Shown piece after piece: positions 7,476-15,771 of a stretch of DNA of 36,045 nucleotides. The notes beneath the pieces are model-generated. The model was not told the origin of the DNA, ran no database searches, and saw only the letters and a program-made list of their open reading frames with translations. The stretch covers positions 1-36,045 of the forward strand of contig CAYTUQ010000040.1 in NCBI GenBank assembly GCA_964441235.1. Reading direction: 5' to 3'. Source of the stretch: BS750m-G69 sp964441235. GTDB taxonomy: Bacteria; Fidelibacterota; UBA2242. How positions within the stretch are numbered: position 1 is the first letter of the stretch; every line of letters starts with the position of its first letter. Both the position numbers and the translations under genes were made by a program.

Positions 7476-9866
7476 ATGCAGTTCGGATATTTCGACGATG
7501 AGCATAAAGAGTATGTGATTGATCGGCCCAATACTCCCCGTTCATGGAGTAATTACATCGGCTCGACCGAATACGGGGCGATTATTACCAATAATGCCGG
7601 TGGCTACATCTTTTATAAATCCGCTGCTCAGGGTCGTTTTACTCGGTTTCGTCCCAATGCCATCCCAATGGATCAGCCCGGCCGATATCTCTATTTTCAC
7701 GATAGGGAAAAGAAAGATTATTGGTCGGCATCGTGGCAGCCCGTGGGAAAGCCGCTTGATAAATATAAATCTATATGTCGGCACGGTACTGCTTATACAA
7801 TCATAGAATCGGAATATGACAAAATAAAGACGGAGACCACGTATTTTGTTCCCTTAGGAAAAAACTTTGAATGCTGGCTGCTGAAGGTTACCAATCAAGA
7901 TAATATTAAGCGGCGGTTACGGTTATTCACTTTTGTCGAGTACGCTAATAATTGGTATCTGTGGCAGGATTTCTTCAACCTGCAATATACCCAACATATT
8001 TTGCGTATGAGTGTGGTGGATAACATTATCGATCATGGAATCAATGTATTGCTACCTGACTATACCGGGGATTTTGAGAGTCATGATGGAAACCGGCACA
8101 CCTTTTTAGGTGTTGCTGGTGCGGATGTTACTGGTTACGATACGGATCGGGACATTTTTTTAGGGAATTATAGATCATACCATAACCCTGAAGTCGTTGA
8201 AAAAGGCCAATGCACAAACTCACTGGCTGCGGGAGATAATGGCTGCGGTGTTTTGCAGATCGATCTGGATTTGGAACCGGGTAAATCGAAAGAACTGGCA
8301 GTGCTTATGGGTATCGGAAAAGCTGCTGTTGAAGGGAAAAAAGTGGTACAGGAATTTCAAAATCTTGACAACGTGCATCATGAATTCAGCAAGTTGAAAC
8401 ACTACTGGCATTCCCGGCTGGAAGGAATGACTGTAGAAACACCTGATACTGAATTTAACAGCATGACCAATATGTGGAGCTCATATAACTGTCTGATAAC
8501 CTATGCCTGGTCCCGGGCTGCCAGTCTGGTTTATAGCGGTGAACGCGACGGACTTGGCTATCGGGATACGGTGCAGGATTTATTGGGTGTACTGCCGCTG
8601 ATACCAGAAGAAGCCGCCAAACGCCTGGAACTGATGATAACGGGTCAAGTATCAACCGGCGGCGCAATGCCTGTGGTAAAGCCCTGGGCACATAATCCAG
8701 GAAGTGAAAAAGCACCGGAAGAACAAGAATACCGCTCAGATGATTGTTTGTGGTTGTTCAATACCATTCCAGCCTATGTCAAGGAAACAGGCGATTTAGC
8801 CTTTTATGATCGGATTTTGCCCTATGCCGATAAGGGCGAAGATACAGTTCTGGGGCATTTACTGCAAGCCATCGAATTTAATCTGGAACACAGCGGAGAA
8901 CATGGCCTGCCCTGTGGACTTTTTGCCGACTGGAACGATTGTCTGGAACTGGGCCAAAATGGTGAGTCCGTTTTTTTGGCATTTCAGTTACGTTATGCGC
9001 TTAAAACATATATTGAGATTTGCCAAATGCTTAAAAAAACTAATGAAATTAGGTGGGCAGAGGAGCATTTAAACTCATTGGATAAAAATATTGACAAACA
9101 TGCGTGGGATGGCGAGTGGTTTATTCGGGCCTATCGTTATGATGGCATGAAAATCGGTTCAAAAGAAAACGCGGAAGGTAGCCTGTGGCTTAATCCTCAG
9201 TCCTGGTCAGTACTCAGCGGACACGCTTCGCCGGCACAGGCGGAAATGGTTACCAAAGCCATAAGAGAGAGGTTGGCAACAGAATTTGGAATCATTATTG
9301 TCGATCCGCCTTACGAGAAAACGGACCACAGAGTAGTAAAAGCATCGTTATTTAATAAAGGAATGAAAGAGAACGCTTCGATTTTCTCTCATACCCAGGG
9401 ATGGGCCATCATTGCGGAAACCTTATTGGGTAATGGGAATCGGGCTTTTGCGTATTATCGAGCGTTTATGCCATCCGCTTACAATACTAGAGCGGAAATC
9501 CGTCAGATAGAACCATACGTTAATTGCCAATTTACTCATAGTAAATACAGCCCCCGGTGTGGAGCGTCACGCTTACCCTGGTTGACCGGTTCTGCCACCT
9601 GGTCATATTATACCGCAACACAATACATTCTTGGCATTCAACCTGATTATTCAGGATTAAGGATTGATCCTTGTATTCCGTCTAATTGGGAAAATTTTTC
9701 TGTAGTACGTATATTCAGAAATAAAATCTTAAATATAAAAATTATTAATGAACAGGGCGCACAGAAGGGAATAAAAGAATTAATTTTAAATGGCGAAAAA
9801 CTTGTGAGCAATCTGATTCCCGAAGAAAAAATGTTGGAAATCAACGAAGTAATAGCTAAACTTTAA
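7476..9866 (+). CDS. GH94 glycoside phosphorylase (beta-glucoside or chitobiose type)
   Basis: 796 residues, the full GH94 length. It opens with the family N-terminus MQFGYFDDEHKEYVIDRPNTPRSWSNYIG and the beta-sandwich domain, then a linker helix and an (alpha/alpha)6 barrel. The general acid is Asp485 in FADWNDC; GLGYRDTVQDLLG and the SPRCGASRLPWLTGSATW segment are other conserved blocks. GH94 enzymes phosphorolyse cellobiose, cellodextrins, chitobiose or cyclic glucans to an alpha-hexose 1-phosphate. The spacing of blocks (AGGYIFYKS; RHGTAYTIIES; FLGNYRSYHNPEVVEKGQC) resembles chitobiose-type members more than the second GH94 at 13109 does, but specificity stays open. AGGAGGAG precedes ATG 7476, and it follows GH130 by 54 bp. 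The last 70 codons are noticeably more AT-rich. Confidence 0.9.
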   Translation: MQFGYFDDEHKEYVIDRPNTPRSWSNYIGSTEYGAIITNNAGGYIFYKSAAQGRFTRFRPNAIPMDQPGRYLYFHDREKKDYWSASWQPVGKPLDKYKSICRHGTAYTIIESEYDKIKTETTYFVPLGKNFECWLLKVTNQDNIKRRLRLFTFVEYANNWYLWQDFFNLQYTQHILRMSVVDNIIDHGINVLLPDYTGDFESHDGNRHTFLGVAGADVTGYDTDRDIFLGNYRSYHNPEVVEKGQCTNSLAAGDNGCGVLQIDLDLEPGKSKELAVLMGIGKAAVEGKKVVQEFQNLDNVHHEFSKLKHYWHSRLEGMTVETPDTEFNSMTNMWSSYNCLITYAWSRAASLVYSGERDGLGYRDTVQDLLGVLPLIPEEAAKRLELMITGQVSTGGAMPVVKPWAHNPGSEKAPEEQEYRSDDCLWLFNTIPAYVKETGDLAFYDRILPYADKGEDTVLGHLLQAIEFNLEHSGEHGLPCGLFADWNDCLELGQNGESVFLAFQLRYALKTYIEICQMLKKTNEIRWAEEHLNSLDKNIDKHAWDGEWFIRAYRYDGMKIGSKENAEGSLWLNPQSWSVLSGHASPAQAEMVTKAIRERLATEFGIIIVDPPYEKTDHRVVKASLFNKGMKENASIFSHTQGWAIIAETLLGNGNRAFAYYRAFMPSAYNTRAEIRQIEPYVNCQFTHSKYSPRCGASRLPWLTGSATWSYYTATQYILGIQPDYSGLRIDPCIPSNWENFSVVRIFRNKILNIKIINEQGAQKGIKELILNGEKLVSNLIPEEKMLEINEVIAKL

Positions 9867-9873
9867 GGAACAA

Positions 9874-10177
9874 GTGAATCAACTCTATAAAATTGAAAAA
9901 AGATTTATCATAATATTTCTACTACTTTTCTGTAGTTTGCAAGCTCAAAATGGTTTAAAATGTTCTTATTTAAAAAATCCGGAATTAAACATCGAATTTG
10001 TTGATAGTTGTGCAAAGTGTATCAGGGCAAAAAGTGCGTTGTTTGGTAGATAAACAACAGGAAGCCGGAATATATGAAGTAGATTTTAACGGATATAATT
10101 TATCAAGCGGGGTATACATCTACTGTTTGAACACAGAAAATAAAGTATTAGCAAAAAAGATGTTATTAACAAAATAA
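9874..10177 (+). pseudogene. Gutted T9SS-exported protein gene: signal peptide and sorting tail only
   Basis: GTG 9874 (after AAGGAACAA) opens a 59-codon frame with a clear signal peptide (KRFIIIFLLLFCSLQAQ) that stops at 10051-10053. In another frame, from about 10013 to the TAA at 10175-10177, lies SVSGQKVRCLVDKQQEAG, then GIYEVDFNGYNLSSGVYIYCL and KVLAKKMLLTK, an unmistakable T9SS type A sorting tail. The middle of the gene is gone and the ends are out of frame, as expected after a large internal deletion. The original gene stood between the GH94 and carbamoyltransferase genes and may have encoded an extracellular glycan-active protein, but that is inference. Confidence 0.75.
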
Positions 10178-10192
10178 ATATAGATTGTTTAT

Positions 10193-12010
10193 ATGAATAT
10201 TTTGGGAATATCAGCCTTCTATCATGATAGTGCAGCCTGTTTGGTTCGGGACGGCGAGATTGTTGCCGCAGCACAGGAGGAACGCTTTTCCCGCAAGAAA
10301 CATGATTACTCATTTCCAACCAATGCCATCAACTTTTGTTTAGATTATGCCGGAATTAACGGCTGCGAATTGGATTACGTAGCCTTTTATGAAAAACCCT
10401 TTCTGAAATTTGAGCGCATTCTGGAGACCTACCTGGCTTACGCACCACTTGGAATTAAATCCTTTCTAAAAGCTATGCCGCTATGGATCAAAAAGAAACT
10501 CTGGCTCAAAGACCTGATCAAAGAGGAATTAGGGTATTCAGGGAAGATTATATTTCCCGAACATCATGAGTCCCATGCTGCTTCGGCTTTCTTTCCGTCA
10601 CCGTTTCAGGAAGCAGCGTTTATTACGATGGATGGCGTCGGTGAGTGGACAACCACAAGTTTTGGAGTAGGGAAAGATAATCGAATTCAAATCATTGCCG
10701 ATATTTATTTTCCACATTCACTTGGGCTTCTTTATTCAGCATTTACCTACTATATCGGCTTTAGAGTCAATTCTGGGGAATATAAGGTGATGGGCTTAGC
10801 ACCCTACGGTGAGCCGAAGTACAAAAACCTGATTTATGATTATTTAATTGATGCCAAAGATGACGGATCCTTCAGAATGAACATGGATTATTTTGACTAC
10901 TGTGCCGGACTGACGATGACCAATACAAAATTCAACAAATTGTTTGGTGGCCCACCTCGTAAACCTGAAAGCCAGTTAACTCAGAAAGAGATGGATTTAG
11001 CCCGCTCAGTTCAAGAGGTGATTGAAGAGGTTATCCTGAAAATGGCTAAGCACGTCAAACAAGAGACAGGGATGAGAAATCTTTGTCTCGCTGGTGGTGT
11101 TGCTTTGAATTGTGTAGCAAATGGTAAATTGCTTAGTACAGGCTTATTCGATGATATCTGGATTCAACCAGGGGCTAGCGACGCCGGTGGCGCAATTGGT
11201 GCGGCCCTATTTACCTGGCATCAGTATCTTGGTAACTGGAGAAGAGTGGACGAACGCCATGATTCGATGAAAGGCTCCTACCTGGGGCCGGAATTTGAAA
11301 ATGGTAAAATCGAAGATTTTCTATTGAAAAATAATTACCCTTATCAAAAATTGAGTGATGGTGAGCTTCCGGAGAAAATTGCTGATCTGATAGATGGTGA
11401 GAACGTTATCGGCTGGTTTCAGGGGCGCATGGAGTTTGGCCCCCGTGCTTTAGGTATGCGTTCTATAATCGGAGATGCAAGGTCACCAAAAATGCAGAAG
11501 ACTATGAACCTGAAAATCAAATACCGGGAGAGTTTCAGACCATTTGCTCCCTCAATTTTAGCTGAAGAAATCTCCAATTATTTTGAAATTGATCGCCAAA
11601 GCCCTTATATGCTGCTGGTCGCAGATGTGAAGAAAGAAAAACAGATTGAGATGACCAATGAACAACGCAACTATTTTGGATTGGACAAACTGAATGTTGT
11701 CAGATCGGAAATACCAGCAATTACACACGTGGATTATTCCGCCCGAATTCAGTCCGTGCACCGGGACACTAACCCACGCTATCACCGCATGATTTCTGTA
11801 TTTAATAAAAAATATGGTTGTCCGATAATTGTCAATACATCGTTTAATGTGCGTGGAGAACCAATTGTCTGTACTCCGGAGGACGCCTATCTCTGTTTTA
11901 TGCGTACGGGAATGGATTATCTGATTATCGGGAATTATCTTTTGGAAAAGAAAGATCAAAAACCACTAAAAGCAGACACCGATTGGCGTAAAGAATTTGA
12001 ATTGGATTAA
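10193..12010 (+). CDS. NodU/CmcH/TobZ-type carbamoyltransferase
   Basis: 605 residues. The N-terminal ASKHA-fold domain begins MNILGISAFYHDSAACLVRDGEIVAAAQEERFSR and carries HHESHAASAFFPSPF and FITMDGVGEW. The C-terminal YrdC-like carbamoyl-adenylation domain contains WFQGRMEFGPRALGMRSIIGDAR and a final NTSFNVRGEPIVCTPEDA block, all family hallmarks. The enzyme makes carbamoyl adenylate from carbamoyl phosphate and ATP and passes the carbamoyl group to a hydroxyl, often on a sugar. It is followed directly by an SxtJ-like membrane protein and a DUF5989 peptide, a trio that recurs in glycan and natural-product loci. Its place among sugar phosphorylases suggests a carbohydrate acceptor (inference). 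ATG 10193 has no clear Shine-Dalgarno. Confidence 0.93.
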   Translation: MNILGISAFYHDSAACLVRDGEIVAAAQEERFSRKKHDYSFPTNAINFCLDYAGINGCELDYVAFYEKPFLKFERILETYLAYAPLGIKSFLKAMPLWIKKKLWLKDLIKEELGYSGKIIFPEHHESHAASAFFPSPFQEAAFITMDGVGEWTTTSFGVGKDNRIQIIADIYFPHSLGLLYSAFTYYIGFRVNSGEYKVMGLAPYGEPKYKNLIYDYLIDAKDDGSFRMNMDYFDYCAGLTMTNTKFNKLFGGPPRKPESQLTQKEMDLARSVQEVIEEVILKMAKHVKQETGMRNLCLAGGVALNCVANGKLLSTGLFDDIWIQPGASDAGGAIGAALFTWHQYLGNWRRVDERHDSMKGSYLGPEFENGKIEDFLLKNNYPYQKLSDGELPEKIADLIDGENVIGWFQGRMEFGPRALGMRSIIGDARSPKMQKTMNLKIKYRESFRPFAPSILAEEISNYFEIDRQSPYMLLVADVKKEKQIEMTNEQRNYFGLDKLNVVRSEIPAITHVDYSARIQSVHRDTNPRYHRMISVFNKKYGCPIIVNTSFNVRGEPIVCTPEDAYLCFMRTGMDYLIIGNYLLEKKDQKPLKADTDWRKEFELD

Positions 12011-12014
12011 TGAA

Positions 12015-12428
12015 ATGATTTCAGAAATAAAAAATATGAGAATCAGCAAAAAAGATATTCGTAAATTCGCTATTACGGTCGGGATTGCACTTGCGGTAAT
12101 TGGAGTTTTTCTTTTTTGGAAAAGTAAAGATATTTATAAATATTTTTTGATAATCAGTGTTTTTCTATTCGGCGCTGGAATTATAGCACCGATTATTTTA
12201 AAGCCATTGTATTTTATATGGATGACATTTGCAACTATCCTTGGCTGGATAATGAGCAACATAATTTTAAGTATTTTATTTTATGTTATATTTACGTTAA
12301 TTAGTAATATACTTAAATTGTTTGGGAAGCGTTTTTTAGACTTGAAATTTGATAAATTATCGAATTCCTACTGGAATTACAGAGAAAATAATCAGGTGAA
12401 ATCTGATCAATATGAACATCAATTTTAG
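12015..12428 (+). CDS. SxtJ-like small membrane protein
   Basis: About 137 residues. The N-terminus is basic and amphipathic (MISEIKNMRISKKDIRKFA). Two hydrophobic hairpins follow (ITVGIALAVIGVFLFW; YFLIISVFLFGAGIIAPIIL), then ILGWIMSNIILSILFYVIFTLISNIL. The order RKFA...G...FGAG...P...W...G..........Y fits the SxtJ family, named from the saxitoxin cluster; the function is unknown. The frame also opens at TTG 11997 inside the preceding gene, but ATG 12015, four bases past its TAA, is more plausible. Coupling to the carbamoyltransferase is likely, because the pair recurs in many genomes. Confidence 0.72.
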   Translation: MISEIKNMRISKKDIRKFAITVGIALAVIGVFLFWKSKDIYKYFLIISVFLFGAGIIAPIILKPLYFIWMTFATILGWIMSNIILSILFYVIFTLISNILKLFGKRFLDLKFDKLSNSYWNYRENNQVKSDQYEHQF

Positions 12429-12436
12429 GAGGTAAA

Positions 12437-12595
12437 ATGGCAAAACTCTCTATTTTAAAAGAATTTTGGATGTTTATAAAAGTGCGGAAAAAGTGGTGGT
12501 TGGGACCAATTGTATTTATTCTCATTATGCTTGGTTTTATGATATTACTTACCGAAGGGTCTGCTATAGCTCCTTTTATATATTCTCTTTTCTAG
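12437..12595 (+). CDS. DUF5989-family 52-residue membrane peptide
   Basis: AGGAGG at 12427-12432 precedes ATG 12437, eight bases after the SxtJ-like stop. The 52 residues begin MAKLSILKEFWMFIKVRKKWW and end GSAIAPFIYSLF, with one transmembrane helix between (GPIVFILIMLGFMILL). This is the DUF5989 pattern: basic-aromatic head, one helix and a conserved GSAxAPFIYxLF tail. By family habit it accompanies SxtJ and NodU-type carbamoyltransferases. Its role is unknown; a membrane scaffold for the carbamoyltransferase is a guess. Confidence 0.8.
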   Translation: MAKLSILKEFWMFIKVRKKWWLGPIVFILIMLGFMILLTEGSAIAPFIYSLF

Positions 12596-12820
12596 GGGAT
12601 TTCTATAAATGAGTGAATGTAGAAAAATGAATGTTGAAAATAATAATATCGGAGCATTGCCCGCCTGGCAATCGGGCAGGGTGTAGTGTGGCATTGTAAT
12701 CTTATAGTCTTGAATTGTTTTACTTCACATATAGTACTTTTTAGATTCAAGGACTTCCTTTTGCCAAAGGAATTTCCACTAAAATGGATGAAAATTTCTA
12801 TTAAAAAAGTAACTAAGTAT

Positions 12821-12928
12821 TTAACCCTACTACGTAATTTAATGTTTTTAATATAACGTATAGTATATTTAAATTGACTGCAATACAACATATAGTACTG
12901 AATTTTGCAAGTGACGTTGTAGGGTTAA
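12821..12928. repeat. MITE-like inverted-repeat element, about 108 bp
   Basis: The left end starts TTAACCCTACTACGTAATTT. The right end, read in reverse complement, is TTAACCCTACAACGTCACTT. Seventeen of twenty positions match as a terminal inverted repeat. The core is AT-only filler without a gene. The same right end reappears at 15752-15771, beyond the GH94 gene, so either this is one small element plus a solo end, or the GH94 gene once lay inside a larger unit. Confidence 0.45.
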
Positions 12929-12990
12929 TTGACATAATTAAATTTGTGAAGTTCTACAATTCTATTACTTCGGTACAACTTCCATAAATG

Positions 12991-13045
12991 GATTTATTTA
13001 TAAAGATTTGTTTTATCTATTCAAAATGATAAATAAATCTTTTTT
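12991..13045. terminator. AT-rich hairpin followed by a T tract
   Basis: GATTTATTTAT (12991-13001) pairs with ATAAATAAATC (13029-13039) and is followed directly by six T. It is nearly pure A/T, so a terminator for the DUF5989 transcript is possible but weak. It could equally be part of a repeat. Confidence 0.25.
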
Positions 13046-13108
13046 AATTTAGAGATGAACTGCATAAATTGTTTATAATATTTGTAAATAAAATTGGAAA
13101 GGGAAAAT

Positions 13109-15550
13109 ATGAAATATGGGCATTTTGATGACAAGAACAAGGAATACGTTATAACACGACCAGATACACCATTACCCTGGATAAATTATTTAGGATATGA
13201 TGATTTTTTTGGAATTATCTCAAATACAGGTGGTGGATATTGCTTTTATAGAGATGCACGTTTGAGGCGGTTGACGCGCTATCGCTATAATAATGTTCCT
13301 ATAGATAATAATGGTCGTTATCTATATATAAAGGATGGTGATACGGTTTGGAATCCAACATGGAAACCCATGAAGGTTGCGTTAGATGAATATGAATGCC
13401 GTCACGGACTTGGCTATTCTAAGATTAAAGGGGTTAAAAATGGACTTGTAGTGACAGTAAACTTTTTTATCCCCCTGGGATCAACCAACGAAATTTGGAC
13501 TGTCAACATTAAAAATAAAATGAATGTAAAGAAATCAATTCGCCTTTGGAGTTTTATTGAATGGTGTCTCTGGGATGCTTATGATGATATGACTAATTTT
13601 CAACGTAATCTATCGATTGGGGAAGTAGAAGTTGAGGATCAGGCAATTTTTCATATCACAGGTTACCGGGAGCGCCGAAATCATTATGCGTATTTTGCAT
13701 GTAGTAGGGAGATTTCCGGATTTGATACAAGCCGAGATGAGTTTGTAGGTATCCACAATGGTTTGGAAGCGCCTCAAGCGGTAATAGAAGGTAAATGTCA
13801 TAATAGTATCGCTCACGGTTGGTCACCTATTGGAGTTCATCAAATTGATGTAGAATTAGATCCAGGCCAGGAAGAGAATCTATTTTTTATTCTTGGCTAT
13901 GAGGAAAATGATCCGGATAAAAAGTTTACATCTCAAAATAAACTTAATAAGGAAAAGTATTATAAAATTATTTGCTATTTTAAAAAAGATAATGCCGTTG
14001 AAAAATCCTATCGAGAATTGAAAGAATATTGGGCAAAACTATTGGCGAATTATCAAGTATTTACTGGTGATGTGATTGTCAATCGAATGGTAAATATATG
14101 GAATCAGTATCAGTGCTTGGTGACCTTTAATATGTCACGTTCGGCATCAATGTATGAGTCTGGTATAGGACGCGGTATTGGATTTAGAGACAGCAATCAG
14201 GATATTTCAGGATTTGTTCATATGATACCGAAACGGGCTCGTCAGCGTATCCTGGATTTAGCTTCTACTCAGCTGTGTGATGGAACTTGTTTTCATCAAT
14301 ATCAATCTTTAACTAAAAAAGGGAATGCTGAGATTGGCAGCGGATTTAATGATGATCCGCTGTGGCTAATTCTATCGACCACTGCATACCTAAAAGAAAC
14401 TGGTGATTTTAGCATTCTTGATGAACAAGTCGGGTATGCTAATAGTGAAGATAGTAAAGCAACTTTAATGGATCATCTGGAAATTTCCATTCAGTATACA
14501 ATTAGCAACCTGGGACCTCATGGTCTCCCTTTGATTGGTCACGCTGACTGGAACGATTGTATGAATTTGAATTGTTTTTCAACAAATCCGGATGAAAGCT
14601 TCCAATTAACAGGTGATGTCAATAAAGGTAATATTGCAGAATCAGTGATGATCGCCGGGTTATTTTGTAAAGCGTGTTGGGAGATGATTGATCTCTATAA
14701 TCAACTAGGTGAAGACAAAAAAATAAAAGATATAACTACAAAAGCGGAAAGCATGTACCAGGCTATCTACGACTATGGTTGGGATGGTGAATGGTTTCTA
14801 AGAGCCTATGATGCCAGTGGCAATAAGATAGGCTCCAAAGAAAATAAAGAGGGAAAAATATTTGCTACCAGCCAGGCATGGTGCATATTAGGGAAAGCGG
14901 GCCTTAAAAACGGCTATGCTGAAAAAGCATTAAAAAGTGTCAAAAAATACTTGGCAAATTCTAATGGCATCATTCTACAACAACCGGCTTATCATACTTA
15001 TTTTATCAACCTTGGTGAGATTAGTTCTTATCCTCCAGGGTATAAAGAAAATGCCGGCATTTTCACTCATAATAATACCTGGATTCAGATTGCTGAAACG
15101 ATGGTTGGGCATGGTGATCAAGCTATGGAGTATTATAAGAATATCTGCCCACCAACTAAAGAAGAGCAGATAGAAATTTACCGCTCTGAGCCATACGTAT
15201 ATGGACAAATGACGGCTGGCCCTGATGCACCTACACCTGGAGAAGGAAAGAATTCTTGGTTAACTGGAACGGCTGCATGGTCTTTTGTAGCTATTTCACA
15301 ATATATTCTAGGAATACAACCGGATTATAAAGGATTGCGAATTAATCCTTGTATACCAAAAAATTGGGAAAAATTTACAGTCCATCGAACATTCCGCGGA
15401 GATAAATACATAATCGATGTTATAAACCGCAATGCAATTTCTAAAGGAATCAAACAAATAAAAGTTGATGGTAAATCAATTGATGGTAACTTAGTTCCAT
15501 GTTTTGGTGATGAGAAAGAACACTTCGTTCAGGTTATAATGGGTGAATAA
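13109..15550 (+). CDS. GH94 cellobiose-phosphorylase-like enzyme
   Basis: 813 residues from ATG 13109, which is preceded by GGAAAGGGAA; the frame also opens at TTG 13094, but that codon overlaps the ribosome-binding site. The opening MKYGHFDDKNKEYVITRPDTPLPWINYLG and the general-acid motif GLPLIGHADWNDCMNLNCF (Asp480) are those of cellobiose and laminaribiose phosphorylases. RGIGFRDSNQDISGFVH and WLTGTAAWSFVAISQYILGIQPDYKGLRINPCIP are further family blocks. The expected reaction is cellobiose plus phosphate giving glucose and alpha-glucose 1-phosphate in the cytoplasm. It differs clearly from the GH94 at 7476, so the two are not a recent duplication. It has its own long upstream region and is bracketed by related 20-bp repeats (12821, 12909, 15752). 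Confidence 0.92.
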   Translation: MKYGHFDDKNKEYVITRPDTPLPWINYLGYDDFFGIISNTGGGYCFYRDARLRRLTRYRYNNVPIDNNGRYLYIKDGDTVWNPTWKPMKVALDEYECRHGLGYSKIKGVKNGLVVTVNFFIPLGSTNEIWTVNIKNKMNVKKSIRLWSFIEWCLWDAYDDMTNFQRNLSIGEVEVEDQAIFHITGYRERRNHYAYFACSREISGFDTSRDEFVGIHNGLEAPQAVIEGKCHNSIAHGWSPIGVHQIDVELDPGQEENLFFILGYEENDPDKKFTSQNKLNKEKYYKIICYFKKDNAVEKSYRELKEYWAKLLANYQVFTGDVIVNRMVNIWNQYQCLVTFNMSRSASMYESGIGRGIGFRDSNQDISGFVHMIPKRARQRILDLASTQLCDGTCFHQYQSLTKKGNAEIGSGFNDDPLWLILSTTAYLKETGDFSILDEQVGYANSEDSKATLMDHLEISIQYTISNLGPHGLPLIGHADWNDCMNLNCFSTNPDESFQLTGDVNKGNIAESVMIAGLFCKACWEMIDLYNQLGEDKKIKDITTKAESMYQAIYDYGWDGEWFLRAYDASGNKIGSKENKEGKIFATSQAWCILGKAGLKNGYAEKALKSVKKYLANSNGIILQQPAYHTYFINLGEISSYPPGYKENAGIFTHNNTWIQIAETMVGHGDQAMEYYKNICPPTKEEQIEIYRSEPYVYGQMTAGPDAPTPGEGKNSWLTGTAAWSFVAISQYILGIQPDYKGLRINPCIPKNWEKFTVHRTFRGDKYIIDVINRNAISKGIKQIKVDGKSIDGNLVPCFGDEKEHFVQVIMGE

Positions 15551-15751
15551 GGCAAAATAGTGATTTGATATACCTTTACTCTGTAATTTATCCATCCTTC
15601 CTATTGTGGCAACTACTCTCTGTTTTACTCTCTTTCCTTCTTTTGTCGATTCACATATCTGAAGATATTCATATTTGTCCTAAAGATCCGTATGGACCTG
15701 ATCTCTTGACACAGCTTCGACAGTTGATATTTCAATCGTATCATATTTCCC

Positions 15752-15771
15752 AAATGACGTTGTAGGGTTAA
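15752..15771. repeat. Solo copy of the 20-bp element end, overlapping the SpoIID gene stop
   Basis: AAATGACGTTGTAGGGTTAA differs by one base from 12909-12928. It lies between the convergent GH94 and SpoIID genes. The TAA stop of the SpoIID-domain gene (15768-15770 on the minus strand) falls within it. Confidence 0.6.

Larger units (their letters stand above)
12596..13108. other. Intergenic region with palindromes before the second GH94 gene
   Basis: No gene is visible in these 513 bp. A palindrome TGCCCG...CGGGCA lies at 12658-12678. The 12-mer ACATATAGTACT occurs twice (near 12727 and 12887). An inverted-repeat element lies at 12821-12928 and an AT-rich hairpin followed by T6 at 12991-13045. 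Just before the GH94 gene, TTTATAATATTTG (about 13069-13083) loosely resembles the TAnnTTTG promoter box of Bacteroidetes-type genomes, but I would not call it. Confidence 0.4.

Noticed and set aside
13060..13108. Bacteroidetes-type promoter upstream of the second GH94 gene
   Set aside because: The TAATATTTG stretch fits TAnnTTTG only with an extra base, and the region is too A/T-rich for the match to mean much.
15565..15765. 66-residue + frame between GH94 and SpoIID, with PKDPYGPDLLTQLRQ near the end
   Set aside because: It briefly looked like a transposase fragment beside the 20-bp element end, but no catalytic motif or start context supports it, and the first half is low-complexity hydrophobic sequence.
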